Source: Apostichopus japonicus (taxonomy: Eukaryota > Echinodermata > Holothuroidea > Aspidochirotida > Stichopodidae). From it: 62,000 bases of DNA. The notes beneath the pieces are model-generated. The model saw nothing but the letters and a program-made list of their open reading frames with translations, ran no database searches and was not told where the DNA came from. Both the position numbers and the translations under genes were made by a program. This document shows positions 13,004 to 23,925 of the stretch, piece by piece. Position 1 is the stretch's first letter; the number at the start of each line of letters is the position of its first letter. The DNA is taken from the NCBI RefSeq assembly GCF_037975245.1, contig NC_092577.1, positions 4,560,001-4,622,000 on the forward strand, written 5' to 3'.

Positions 13004-13342
13004 CTTCTTCTGAAATGGCATAGACATTGCCATAGTAACCACTGTCGCCAATTGCATCATCGCTGGCGAACAACGTCACCAGCGTATTTCCCTCGGACAT
13101 AAAAACGTAGGGTAGATCTAACGAGTCTCCCGTGAGACTTCTTTCAAAGTCTGTGGAAGTCGGGTCCACTTCGTTGCCCACATACAGGAAGTCAAAACCC
13201 GCTTCTAGAGCAAACTCTGTGATGTTGAGGACTAGGCGATAGCCGTCTGGAGCAACAAAGACGCTTCTAATTTCGGACAAGTCATCGTAGACATCGGGAA
13301 AGTTAGGACTGGACACCGACTGTGGTTCTTCTGAAACATCGT
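13004..13342 (-). CDS. CUB domain exon (CUB8, cysteine-free, unit B)
   Basis: A 339-base phase 1-1 exon (GTATGT donor). Landmarks are VSSPNFPDVYDDL, APDGYRLVLNITEFALEAG, FDFLYVGNEVDPTSTDF, DSLDLPYVF and FASDDAIGDSGYYGNVY, ending in ISEEG. No cysteine is present. It is the sister of CUB6. A complete SINE lies just downstream (12567-12976) and ends in an ATGT microsatellite near the donor. Confidence 0.9.
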
Positions 13343-13448
13343 CTGAAGATGAGAAAAAAAAATATGATATTAGGTTGCGTCAAATATTGCAATCAGACAT
13401 GTTACAAACACTGTAGTCCTTGGGGATTTAGTGCTTGACAGACTAGGG

Positions 13449-13776
13449 CAAGGGTTTCCTAACTGGGGTGCATGAACCTCTCAGGGGGTGCGTGAGTCCA
13501 TCCCAGGGGGGTTCGTGAGACGTCTCTGAAAGTCAAAACTAGAGTACTTTTTGTTGAACTAAAATCTGATATATCATATATAATTTAGTAATGTTCAAAA
13601 GTCACCTATCAACAACCTCCACAATATTACTCTATGCACTTGATCTTCTTTGAAGCACTGTAAAAAGCGTATTATAGTATAATAATGACTCAGATCGTGT
13701 CTCCATAAGTTAGGGGTTTGTGGACACCTCTGACATCCGCAGGGGGTTCCTGGGGGATAAAGTTAGCGAAACCCTG
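13449..13776 (-). mobile_element. hAT-like short element, family 1
   Basis: The ends read CAAGGGTTTCCTAAC and, on the other strand, CAGGGTTTCGCTAAC. They are flanked by a perfect 8-base duplication GACTAGGG (13441-13448 and 13777-13784). An 8-base duplication with CAGGG-type ends is typical of hAT elements. It is related, in opposite orientation, to 53699-54182. There is no transposase, so it depends on a helper. Confidence 0.88.
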
Positions 13777-14195
13777 GACTAGGGGAATAGACCACAAGGA
13801 AGGGAGTTCCCTCTTTGCTGAAATAACATCAACTGTGTCAATAGAAACTTACCCCCGAGGCCAAAACACATCTGATGAAGCTATTTTACAAACTTTCCTT
13901 AACGATTATCAATACAAGAAGGATGAGGAAATTGCTTTCTTCTTTACTGTTTTGAGCAGCGTTTGATCTTGCACTAAGAGTTCAAATCTAAACTGTACAG
14001 AGACCGTTACTAGAAATCACTACAGGTGCATCCATCGTGTCCAAAAATGTTCTTTATGCTTTAGTCAAAATGTTTTTGCTTCGAATCTTCAAATCCTTCC
14101 GGGGTTCTCGCCGAAAGCGATATACAAATATCAAATAAAATAACGATGGAAAGAAAAGCAGAAGCCGACAGCCAAACCAAGGTTTTTTTACTTAC

Positions 14196-14288
14196 TGCAC
14201 TCTAGGGTTTGATTAATCTTACAGAACAGCAGAGCACCGCAGACCGACTGAGCGGGTAGATCTTCCGACACATTGCAGCCACGTTCAG
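14196..14288 (-). CDS. LDLa-like exon without calcium motif (unit B)
   Basis: A 93-base phase 1-1 exon (GTAAGT donor) that encodes ERGCNVSEDLPAQSVC, GALLFC, then KINQTLEC. It shows four cysteines in the LDLa-type spacing, while the acidic calcium loop has become KINQTLE. It holds the same place in block B as 20687-20773 does in block A: directly before a CUB6/CUB8-type module. It carries possible N-glycosylation motifs (NVS, NQT). Confidence 0.75.
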
Positions 14289-15065
14289 CTGACGGAAAAA
14301 GAACACAAATGGGAAAGTAGAGAAATTTTTAAAGTGGAATTTACATGATGCAAAACTCATCAGAACGAGGAAAGAGATTTCCGCATTGAAATTTCTGCCA
14401 CTTATCCTGAAATCGGTCAAAATTTCAGGATTAACATTTTTGAGACGAAAAAAGTCGTAATTTTGAAATTTAGAGAAAACACAAATTGAAAAAAAAAATA
14501 TGGTCCGCCAAGTTTTCCTTACTGTTTACATAATTACAGAGATATCAAATTTCTGTGAGAGAATGGAAGCCAATGTTGCTCTTTAAGAATAGGTTTGATG
14601 TGACCTGTTGCTGAAATACTTTGTTGATACATCAAAGAGGGGGCAGGCGGGGGGGGGGGGGGGGGGCTTGGGTGCATGTTCGTATTTAACCCAACTATGC
14701 TAAAAAATTCCAAGAATGTTCACTCCTGTTTGCACTTTTTCAACAGTTACTATTCAGTGCCATATCAATTAACTGTGAGCCCGGGAGGGGGACCCAGTGA
14801 TTAGCTATAGCCCATAAAGCAAGTGGGTCGAGCAAATGTGTTTACGGTCTCCTTTATATTTTCCTTGAGATGTAGAACCTGTCGATTTACGAACACAATG
14901 TACTGTTTGCACTGTTTCTTTTAGGCCTGGGGCCCTCTCAGGCTCAGGGGCGGCCACCTCTAATCCCCCCTGGGCCCTATGCCGCTGTTACCAATTCCCG
15001 GTCAGTTTACCACTCTATATTTGAGCACCTGCAAAATATCTCAGGACGGAACCATCTAAACTTAC
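14289..15065. other. Intron with an 18-base G run
   Basis: The intron between CUB7 and the LDLa-like exon. It holds an unbroken G run at 14649-14666 and no recognised exon or element. The intron on the other side of this LDLa-like exon (13777-14195) also shows nothing further. Confidence 0.55.
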
Positions 15066-15404
15066 AGGCTTGGAGGCTGATGTTCAGATAAAATCCTCTG
15101 AAATTGAAAGCCTCATCAGTGACTAATGATACCCAGAGCAGGTTGCCAGGGGTGACAACTGCTTCTTCTGGTATCTCTGACCCTGAGAAGCTCGCCAGAA
15201 GTGTGCTGGCATCGTATGGATCGCGCCCGTAACCGATGTTCAAGAAGTCATAATTCTCTTCCGTCTCCAGGTCTATTACATTGACGGTGAATCTCGTGGC
15301 CGGCTCCCCGGTGAAGGACCATACAATGGTGGCGTTGTTGGGGTAATCCTCCTCGGGGTAGCCAGGGGAGGCTGTTATGCCACTTCCTCCAGCAGGTACA
15401 GGAT
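15066..15404 (-). CDS. CUB domain exon (CUB7, cysteine-free, unit A)
   Basis: A 339-base phase 1-1 exon (GTAAGT donor). It starts DPVPAGGSGITASPGYPEE (a typical SPxYP strand), followed by DYPNNATIVWSF, TVNVIDLETEENYDFLNIG, SGSEIPEEAVVTPGNLLWV and VTDEAFNFRGFYLNI. No cysteine is present. Its sister is CUB9 at 10299-10634 (shared DPV..G..G..ASP.YPE, DFL, GRDP, SGSE/TGSE, VTD.AFN.RGF). Confidence 0.91.
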
Positions 15405-15928
15405 CTTTTGGAAAAAACAAATATAAAGGTCAACAACATGAAATTTCCAAAATGCCACAAAAGGCCACATGGTTTTATATTTATGGGAAATTCAGCCATG
15501 TACAAATGTCTTTCTGGGTATAAAGAAATAGCTGAGGAAAAGAATGTTAGTATCTCATGGTAAGGGTTAGGACTCACTGTGAGTAATGAAATGTCTTCTG
15601 AGGGGTGATGAATATTCATTAATTGTGATAACCTCTAGGGAAAGAGGGGAATGGGGGAGGGGCATACATTGTTTCCAGTGGTCTAAACGGTGGCTCTGTC
15701 GTCACCTTCAAACAACTGGAGTATTTGGATCTTGGGAGGAAACTAAAACCTCTCTCACCGACCAAGGGGACATCAGCGGCACATTTCGGCACTGTGGAGC
15801 CAGTATACCAATCCACCTCTACCTATTGGGGAGGGGAAGAGTGGGGTGGAGGGGGGCAGGAGCAGAAGATGGGTGGAGTCTCAGCAGGTTGCAGTACTAC
15901 AAAATGAAGGAATGGGACCATTGAGATG
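15405..15928. other. Intron sequence, nothing recognised
   Basis: This is the first part of the intron between CUB7 and the LDLa exon at 16172. G-rich around 15645-15660 and 15825-15870. No exon or complete element was seen. Confidence 0.5.
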
Positions 15929-16090
15929 CAGGGATGAGCCTAGGGTTAAAAAAATCATGGAACTTTGCAAAAATTGGGGTATAGGCTCCAGTTTGCATAT
16001 GCTACAGTGTGCTAGGATAATATTTTTTGTCCCCGAGGTAGAAAAGAAATCACATATATTCCGCGAATTCGCGGAAAAAGCTCATGCCTG
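15929..16090 (+). mobile_element. Short inverted-repeat transposon, 6-bp target-site family, copy 2
   Basis: It begins CAGGGATGAGCC and ends GCTCATGCCTG. It is flanked by a perfect 6-base duplication GAGATG. The 18-base palindrome is intact at 16059-16076. Confidence 0.92.
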
Positions 16091-16171
16091 GAGATGGACA
16101 ATCGAAATAATTTTTTTTTTTGCTTGGTATTTTTCAAGTAATTTTCCGGTCCGACTATTAAACATTCTTAC

Positions 16172-16264
16172 CGCAGTAGGCCTCATCGCTGCCATCACTA
16201 CAGTCCCAAATGTAGTTGCATATGTTCTCTGGCTCAACCTCATATCCATCACAGAACAAAACAG
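16172..16264 (-). CDS. LDLa domain exon (four cysteines, DGSDE kept, unit A)
   Basis: A 93-base phase 1-1 exon (GTAAGA donor). It reads VLFCDGYEVEPENIC, NYIWDC, then SDGSDEAYC. The calcium motif is intact and four cysteines remain. Its counterpart in the duplicated block is the exon at 11616-11708, with the same length and the same CNY.W.C core. A short transposon of the 6-bp target-site family lies about 80 bases past its donor. Confidence 0.92.
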
Positions 16265-17043
16265 CTGAAAGTAAAGAAAAATAAAAAAATATAATATTTG
16301 GTACCTCATATTCAAATCAAATATGTATATATGCAGACACAATAATACTCAATCGAAGAAGCTCCAAGCTCCAAATCTCTAATAGAAATATATATATGAG
16401 TTAAACTTACTCCAAACAATTCATGTATATATGCAGACAAAATGACATGACAAAGAAAGATCATCACAAGAGCCTTGAGTAAGATTAAACCCTTGTATCA
16501 TATGTATGAGAATAAATTAACCCCATCCTCTGGTTTATGAAGCCTACACACTACTGGTAACTTAATGTTAGGCTACCGTTAGTAAGCCAAGCAACTGGTA
16601 TTCTTGCAGCCTAACACAATTGGTTTGTTAGTATTGTTCAGAGAGGAGGGGTCCTTCAAAGAGTCATGAACCCCAAACATAACATGCTGAAAGCTGTATA
16701 TTTTCACCACAGTTTAATTTATGCGGTTAACTTTGTATGGAACTTGCTTGCGTATTAGTCATAAATCTTAGGAAAGATTGTACACATAAGGAGTTTTTCC
16801 CTCACTTTTCCAGACTAAGCTTCAAATTTCAAGGACTTTCATGACACAAAAAATAACAGGATCCCCCCCCCCCCTAGTTTTCCCTCCTTTTTTCCAGACT
16901 TTTCCTAATCATGTGGCGACTGTGAATGATAAATTCATCTCATAGATCCATTACGTGAAATTTTTTCCCGATAGAAACCTGGTCCAGTTATAACTCTCAA
17001 GATTGCCCAATTCTGCATGTACTGTACAAGTCAGTCTCCCTGA

Positions 17044-17912
17044 AATACATTTATATTCATACTACTGTACTCATACCTATTCATACTACTGTACTCATAC
17101 ATATTCATACTACTGTACTCATACATATTCATACTACTGTACTCACACATATTCATACTACTGTACTCACACATATTCATACTACTGTACTCATACATAT
17201 TCATACTACTGTACTCACACAATTCATACTACTGTACTCATACATATTCATACTACTGTACTCATACATATTCATACTACTGTACTCATACATATTCATA
17301 CTACTGTACTCATACATATTCATACTACTCATACATATTCATACTATTTTACTCATACATATTCATACTACTGTACTCATACATATTCATACTACTGTAC
17401 TCATACATATTCATACTACTGTACTCACACATATTCATACTACTGTACTCACACATATTCATACTACTGTACTCATACATATTCATACTACTGTACTCAC
17501 ACAATTCATACTACTGTACTCATACATATTCATACTACTGTACTCATACATATTCATACTACTGTACTCATACATATTCATACTACTGTACTCATACATA
17601 TTCATACTACTGTACTCATACATATTCATACTACTGTACTCATACATATTCATACTACTGTACTCATACATATTCATACTACTGTACTCATACATATTCA
17701 TACTACTGTACTCATACATATTCATACTATTTTACTCATACATATTCATACTACTGTACTCATACATATTCATACTACTCATACATATTCATACTACTGT
17801 ACTCATACCTATTCATACTACTGTCATATTCATACTACTGTACTCATACATATTCATACTACTATACTCGTACATATTCATACTACTCATACATATTCAT
17901 ATTGGTGTACTC
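17044..17912 (+). repeat. 24-bp minisatellite, about 36 units
   Basis: The unit is close to CATATTCATACTACTGTACT plus CATA, in register over about 870 bases. Because 24 is divisible by 3 it gives long open frames on both strands (Thr-Tyr-Ser-Tyr-Tyr-Cys-Thr-His repeats on plus). These are by-products of the repeat and not genes. Inner blocks are duplicated: the ACTCACACAATTC variant occurs near 17215 and again 282 bases later with the same neighbours. It lies in the intron between CUB6 and the LDLa exon at 16172. The flanks 16265-17043 and 17913-18262 show nothing else. Confidence 0.93.
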
Positions 17913-18262
17913 GTACAGCTCACTATGCTATCAGTGTTTGCCTTTCACTCTCTTCGTCGTTGTTTTATCTTCACTCAACCATTCGCACTTTCTGTGACGG
18001 TCAATGATATATACAATGACACACAAGTGTATGCACACAAGTGTATGCATTGAGTACCACTCAACAAAGATTAAGTGGGACAGATACTGATACAGTCTTC
18101 GGGTTTTTGCATCATTAGTTACAAGAGTACTTGTCTCACTGGATAACATATTTATCCTGGGCTATGTTTACACAAGCAAACTTCTACAGCTGAGAGATGG
18201 GACAGGAAATCTATCAAGACAGATATACCTCATGGCGGGCAAAAGTTCACAAATTATCCTAC

Positions 18263-18601
18263 CTTCCTCTGGGATGATGTAAGCTTGCCCGTAGAAACCT
18301 ATGTCTGCAATTCCACCGTCACTCGTGAATTTCAGGCTCAGCGTCCTGCCAGGTGTCACGGTAGTGTAGGGCAAATCCAGGTCGTTACCCGTGAGTACCG
18401 ACGCATAATCTTCGGAGGTCGGATCGGGTTCAAACCCGACACGTAAGAAGTCGAAACCATCCTCCAGGCCGAAATCGCTGATGTTTAGGAAGATGCGATA
18501 GCCGTCCGGTGCGATCAAGAGAGCAGTTGCGGTTGTGTTATCGTCGTACGGGTATGGATAGTTGGTGGTAACAACTGGAAATGGCTCATACGAAAGGGGA
18601 A
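18263..18601 (-). CDS. CUB domain exon (CUB6, cysteine-free, unit A)
   Basis: A 339-base phase 1-1 exon (GTAGGA donor). Landmarks are TNYPYPYDD, APDGYRIFLNISDFGLEDGFDFLRVGF, DPTSEDYASVLTGNDLDLPY and FTSDGGIADIGFYG, ending in IPEEG. There is no cysteine. It is clearly paralogous to CUB8 at 13004-13342, which shares DGYR.xLNI..F.LE.GFDFL, DPTS.D and SLDLPY-like blocks, and it marks the first half of a duplicated four-exon block. Confidence 0.89.
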
Positions 18602-19106
18602 CTTTACGAAGAGGAAAAAGGAAAAAATATGTCATTCATTAAACCAAAAAATAAAATCTAATACCGACATGGGTCTTTCTCCCTTAATCTGTGTTTTGTA
18701 TATTGGTCCCTTCTAGGTGTACTAGCAGTTTATAGGCTTTATGAATGTATTTTATTTTCCCAATTAAAAAATACTGAAAATGGTTTTGTTTTTATTCACA
18801 ATAAAATGAGCTGTACATCCCCGTAAGCGTGCAGGATTTGGTCATTTTGGATACCGGCCTATTCATTCCCTTACCAAATACACTTGTGACTAATCCCTCC
18901 GTGTGATTGCCGGTTATCATCGGGTGAACATACACAGCAACACGTGTGGTACACCTCTGTTTTTTGGAGTGAATAATTCTTGTGTTCTCACTTTCTATCT
19001 AAAACATGGGAGAGTGTGTGAACATCCTGTGTGCTCTGCCACATGTTACACAGTGTGATAATGTGTGTATCTAACCCTTGCAAAACCTGTGACAATCCAA
19101 CTCAAA

Positions 19107-19462
19107 AAGTGGCGTAGGAAGGTACTTTTGGGGGGGCTGAAGACTGATGGCCGGTCTGGGGGAGGGGTCTGAGGGGAGGGGGTGTCCTCCCCTTTTTTGG
19201 CATTTCCGGGTGGCCTCAGATGCAATTTGGTGCAATGTAGCACACTTCAAATCCCACTCCATTTTGTAAAAACTTTTGCATTTTTACCTGGTCTTAGATG
19301 CAATTTGGTGCTCCAAATGAGATTTTTTTTCTCATTTGGAAATGAAAAAGGGGTTTTCTGACTTGCGAAGCTGGGGGGGGCGGAATGATACTTCCGCTCC
19401 TCCATTTTTTTCACTGGGGGATGGCGCCCCCCAGCCCCCCCCCCCCGGTGTCTACGCCCTTG
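19107..19462 (-). mobile_element. hAT-like short element, family 2, copy 1
   Basis: The ends read AAGTGGCGTAGGAAGG and, on the other strand, CAAGGGCGTAGACACC. A perfect 8-base duplication AACTCAAA flanks it (19099-19106 and 19463-19470). The inside shares CAAATTGCATCTGAGGCCA-type sequence with 61307-61685. The plain intron around it (18602-19106 and 19463-20124) holds no recognised exon. Confidence 0.9.
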
Positions 19463-20005
19463 AACTCAAAGAAAAAGGAGGGGGAAAAAACATAACTTTG
19501 AAAATTCTGTGTTACACAAAAGTCCTGTGTGTGCTAGGGCTAGTTCACACATTTCCACATACATCAGGTTTTTTGCCACAGGTTGTAACAGATTCCTGTG
19601 ACAACCTGTATTCTGTGCTGGCCAGACATTTTCCCACAAATAAACCTGTGGCATTGTGTGGCAAACGGTGAACACTTGCAAACGTGTGTCAAAAGTCCCT
19701 TGGTTATTTTCGGGATTCATCACAGGTTTTCGCCTGTCTTTTTGGAACAAATTCTTCTTTCCCACTTCCTTGTGTATTCAAGTTGAGGAAGTTCTATAGT
19801 GCGCAGTTTTTAAACCCATTTATACGAAAACTTGTCGTTTCTGTTTCGTTCGAAGGAATTTGTCAATGGCATGGAAAAATATGCCACTGGAATGTATACA
19901 GAGTTCCCAGATATCAACTATTTACTAGCACTAAGACCAGGAGAAGGCAAAATATGGGACTTCAAATATGACAAACAAAAGATGGAAAAGAGCAGAGAAA
20001 TGTAT

Positions 20006-20073
20006 GGCTAGAACAGGCTTTGAGCCAATGACCTCTGGGTTTCAAGCCCAATGCTCTACCAACTGAGGTCTCC
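20006..20073 (-). pseudogene. tRNA-like fragment
   Basis: The minus strand reads as a tRNA-like sequence: an A-box-like stretch (CAGTTGGTAGAGCATTGG), an anticodon-arm-like TGGGCTTGAAACCCA and a B-box-like GGCTCAAAGCC. The acceptor ends do not pair, so it is a relic or a SINE head and not a working tRNA gene. Confidence 0.55.
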
Positions 20074-20124
20074 ATCCATTAAATGGTGGCGATACCTATG
20101 TAGCCATTTCTTTACTGAATAAAG

Positions 20125-20263
20125 CAGGGATGAGCATGGGGTAAAAAAAAAATCACGGAACTTTGCAAAAATTGCGGTATAGGCTCCAGTTTTTGTATGA
20201 TACAGTATGTTAGGATAATATTTTTTTGTACCTGAGGTAGAAAAGCTGAAAAGCTCATGCCTG
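20125..20263 (+). mobile_element. Short inverted-repeat transposon, 6-bp target-site family, copy 3
   Basis: It begins CAGGGATGAGC and ends GCTCATGCCTG, flanked by a perfect 6-base duplication ATAAAG. This copy is shortened and has lost the palindrome region. Confidence 0.9.
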
Positions 20264-20686
20264 ATAAAGCCAAGAGTCATATTGCTCATGAAAACCCTTC
20301 CCTGCCATTTGTTGGGGTTGTACCTAAATTAAACCTGGGGGGGGGTGTGATCCCTGGTTACACGGGACCTGGAGTGGAGGAGGTTGAGGGGCGGGGGAGG
20401 GTTGTCGATCTACTCAAAATATCAAGAAGACAGTGTCAGATTCCTTCCTCTTTTTTTCGACAATGATTCGAAGTTCTAGACACATCAGGTCATTATATAA
20501 CAATGTCGTTCTCAGCTAAAATTGACAGATCATTCACACACAAAAATTGTCCAAATTAACAGTAATCAATTATTCTCTTTACATAAGGCAGCTGGACATC
20601 CACTTGGCAAATTTTACCCCATTTGGTGGCGATTAATGGATTTACCAGAAGGAGAGACCAGAAGGGTGACTGAAAAGGTTCCTTAC

Positions 20687-20773
20687 CACAAACAAATTCT
20701 CCTTCTACTTCACACAGTTTAATGGATGCGCAAGCATTCTCCGGATAAATCTCAGGAGGGACGATGCATTCAT
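20687..20773 (-). CDS. LDLa-like exon without calcium motif (unit A)
   Basis: An 87-base phase 1-1 exon (GTAAGG donor) that encodes DECIVPPEIYPENACASIKLCEVEGEFVCG. The four cysteines (spacing x12, x5, x7) line up with the four-cysteine LDLa modules of this gene, but the DGSDE-type acidic loop is replaced by EVEGEF. I call it LDLa-derived from its cysteine spacing, its phase and its place between two CUBs. It has a close counterpart at 14196-14288. It would be hard to recognise outside this context. Confidence 0.76.
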
Positions 20774-21314
20774 CTGAGAAAGAAAAAAAAAGTGTTGTCA
20801 GGGCCGTACGAGAGGTTGAAGACGGATGTTACAGACATTAACATAGAACACGGTTATCCATTGAAAATATAGTACAACGTGATTTTCAAAACAACATTTC
20901 CTTTTTTTATTTTCTTATTTCCTATTTTTCTGATTTGGGATTTGCTGTTAACTATAAATAACTCTGAAACTAGAAAGAAAAAAAAATGAGAAAATGATGC
21001 CTTTTCGTGCATTGCCTATTCGAAATGACATCATAGTCAGAGACTGTTGAAGAGTTTTAAACCACTAGTCCCACGAATGGGTAATACAACTCCTGGTTTA
21101 AGACGAATTGAGAAATGATCTTCACAATCAAATGAAAAACTTCAATGTCTCAACTTCATACACACTTTGCTGAATCTTAACCAAAAGAGACGGAATGTTC
21201 TGTAAAAGAGCTCGGAACTTAGAGAGGACCTGATTGGACGTTGAATGGGTTTATATCTTGGCGAAGGTCAGAAACCACATGTCCTGATTACATGAAACAA
21301 AAACTTTAATCAAG

Positions 21315-21477
21315 CAGGTATGAGCCTGGGGTAAAAAAAAAAATCACAGAACTTTGCAAATTGCGGTATAGGCTCCAGATTGCATATGCTACAGTGTGTT
21401 AGGATAATAGTTTTTGTCCCCGAGGTACTAAAGAAATTAGGGATTTTCCGCGAATTCGCGGAAAAAGCTCATGCCTG
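21315..21477 (+). mobile_element. Short inverted-repeat transposon, 6-bp target-site family, copy 4
   Basis: It begins CAGGTATGAGCC and ends GCTCATGCCTG, flanked by a perfect 6-base duplication ATCAAG. The 18-base palindrome is intact. Just after it the phrase TGCCTGATC-AGACACTC is tandemly repeated. The rest of 20774-22254 shows no recognised exon. Confidence 0.92.
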
Positions 21478-22254
21478 ATCAAGACACTCGTGCCTGATCG
21501 AGACACTCATGCCCGAATTCTTTATCTATCGAGTTAATCGCATCCGTCGTTTTGATTCAAATTTTTTGGGGGGAATACACAAAATATATCATGATCTTAT
21601 CAAATCACATGTAACAGTTGATAGTAGCCGTTAAACATCTTTATCAAGTTTTGCCTCCTCTGGGAGTGACGCGATGAACCGTGTCACCATGATTACGTAG
21701 ATCATCATCAACATGGTGCTGGAACAGCGACTAAAACAATGTTATTTCATGGCTGCGTGACAAACTGTACCGTCTTGGGTGGAACGTAATTATCTTAGTT
21801 ACCGGTACTTTTTGCTTTATCGTTATTTTTTTATCATCTGCTGCGAGATGAGTGGCTAATCCTTTCTGGGGTTTGCATATTGTGAACTTATGAGACCCCA
21901 ACTGTCATCTTTAGTCTGGGTGCTAAAGATGACGGCCATCAAGAGAACCTCCTCGAACAGCGAATAATACATCTTATTCCGTTTAGGAGATTACAGAGGT
22001 ATAACGTTACTGACACATACAGGGCTAAAGGACTCGAGCGAGTCTAAATATGGCACCGTCTGGCCACATGAGCTGTCAATCCTTTAAAGTCTGTCTTAAT
22101 TGATTTTGATACCTATTTTCCGCAATGTTGATGGATATTGCTCTGAACTTTGACCCGATTGATGGTATTTCATTTTGAACAACACTGTTTACATTCTACC
22201 AGAGAAATGTAATAGACAAAAAAAAAATAATCATAAGAGAAAACAGTTATAATA

Positions 22255-22510
22255 ATCATAATAATATTTGATTTTTTTATATAGTGCTTTATACCAGCAA
22301 TAGGTCTCAAAGCGCTTTACAGAAGGTATAATTTACCCCTGGATAACCTGTCCAAGAGAAAATCCCTCCAGACGGCTGCAGTTATACACTGCGCACATAA
22401 ATGACAAGTTACCTCACAGGTACTCATTTAACCCCTGGGTGGAGAGAGGCAATTGATATATAAAGCAGCCTGCCCGAGGACAAAACTTAATGAACTAGGC
22501 AGGTCAGGTA
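22255..22510. repeat. Dispersed repeat fragment
   Basis: It contains GGTCTCAAAGCGCTTTACAG and CCCTGGGTGGAGAGAGGC, phrases of a style common in interspersed repeats of marine invertebrates. Its family was not identified and its ends are not clear. Confidence 0.45.
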
Positions 22511-22606
22511 CTTCCTTAATTGCAAGCAAAATGATGTCTTATTAAAAGATCTATTCTCGAGAGAGAAATTACATTCGGACATTCACTTTTCTAATGGACA
22601 TTCCCA

Positions 22607-22970
22607 GGGCGTTATGGTCAAGTGGTTAAGGCAGTGGACTTGTGATCTAAGGATTACAGGTTCGAGCCCTGGCCAGATCATTGCGTTGTGTCCTTGGGCA
22701 AGGCACTTTACCTCCTTTCTATTCACCCAGGTGTATAAATGGGGACTTGCGAGGTGACTTGTAAATATAGTTGCGCGCGCCAGTTTGTGGCTGCACCCTA
22801 TGGGAAGTTCCCCAGGGGATAGGTGGCTGTGGTGCACTGTGGTGCCCCAGGAGAGTTTGTTTGAATTGTGCACACTTTGGCGTGTAAAGTTACCAATGAC
22901 CAGGGTTAAGAACAGCGCGGCGAGACTTTATTGTAAGTTGCGCTATATAAGAAATGTTAATTATTATTTC
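22607..22970 (+). mobile_element. tRNA-headed SINE, copy B
   Basis: It has the same head (GGTCAAGTGGTTAAGGCAGT and GGTTCGAGCCC) and body as copy A. The tail reads GCGCTATATAAGAAATG, then an AT-rich end. It ends about 28 bases from the CUB5 splice donor. Confidence 0.88.
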
Positions 22971-22998
22971 TAAAACAGGGCGGCCATGACATACTAAC

Positions 22999-23337
22999 CA
23001 ACTGGATCAACCACTGTGAGGAGACCACTGTAGCCATAATTTTGGCTTTCTCCATCGCTCTCGAGCCGCAGCCAAACATCCGAGCAGTTTAGCAGGATTG
23101 GATCCGGGATTTCGCTGCCGGTGAGGACGGCCCGGATGGAGTCTTCATCAGAGGGTTCGAATCCACATCCGATGTAGAGAAAGTCGACATATTCCTCCAC
23201 GTCAAACTCGTAAAATTCGATGTAGGCCCCGAGGCCTTCCTCGCCGGATCCACTCCAGATCCAGGTTGTGTTAGCCGGGTAGACGTCGGGGTAGTAGGGG
23301 GAATTCACGTATACGGTATCCCCCTGTTGGAAACGTT
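22999..23337 (-). CDS. CUB domain exon (CUB5, unusual cysteine pair)
   Basis: A 339-base phase 1-1 exon with a non-consensus but valid GTTAGT donor. Landmarks are VNSPYYPDVYPANTTWIW (a clear SPxYPxxYPxN..W start), AYIEFYEFDVEEYVDFLYIG (acidic turn and LYIG strand), VWLRLESDGESQNYGYSGL (SD..GY end) and a final VVDPVG. Two cysteines occur at non-canonical positions (YIGCGFEP and LLNCSDVW). A SINE ends about 28 bases beyond the donor. Confidence 0.88.
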
Positions 23338-23763
23338 CTTGAAGGAAGGGAAGAAAATTTGTCGAGGGATAATTTGTTTTTCATTTCTTCTTTAAATACC
23401 ATAGAAGTACTGTATAGTATGATAGAATTCTGTCTCTTAGCAACAGAGAAGGGGAATAACCTGGTTGGACATGCTGATCGTAAAGTATTCGATGAGATCA
23501 ATCAAAAGTTCAAAACGGTTCACTGAGACTGCAAAAAAACACTCGATTTCTACAAAATAGCAATACTTAAAAAGTGACAACCTTGGTTGCACGTATTGTG
23601 GCATTGACACAATGTGAACCTTTAGGTGTAGGATCTTGACATTTCAAACCATCGAAACTTAATGATATTGCAATAGAAACAAATAGACATTTATTGTTCA
23701 ATTTAGTGTTTGCCAAAGAGGAAGGGCTTCCTTGCTCTTGACAAACCTTCTCTTTGAGTAGAT
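23338..23763. other. Intron sequence, nothing recognised
   Basis: This is the intron segment upstream of CUB5 (in gene direction). No exon or element was seen. The stretch 23926-24559 likewise shows only low-complexity C-rich runs near 24360-24440. Confidence 0.5.
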
Positions 23764-23925
23764 CAGGGATGTGCCTGTGGTAAAAAAATTATCACAGAAC
23801 TTTGCAAATATTGCGGTACAGGCTCCAGTTTGCGTATGCTATGGTGTGTTAGGATAAGTTTTAATCTCGGAGGTAGAAAAGAAATCACGGATATTCCGCG
23901 AATTCGCAGAAAAAGCTCATGCCTG
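23764..23925 (+). mobile_element. Short inverted-repeat transposon, 6-bp target-site family, copy 5
   Basis: It begins CAGGGATGTGCC and ends GCTCATGCCTG, flanked by a perfect 6-base duplication GTAGAT. The palindrome has one mismatch. It shares the AATCTCGGAGGTAG variant with copy 6. Confidence 0.91.

Noticed and set aside
13718-13966. An 82-residue protein on plus
   Set aside because: It starts inside the hAT-like element at 13449-13776 and has no domain.
17003-18007. A 334-residue protein on plus and mirror reading frames on minus
   Set aside because: These are by-products of the 24-base minisatellite; both strands are open for the same arithmetic reason.
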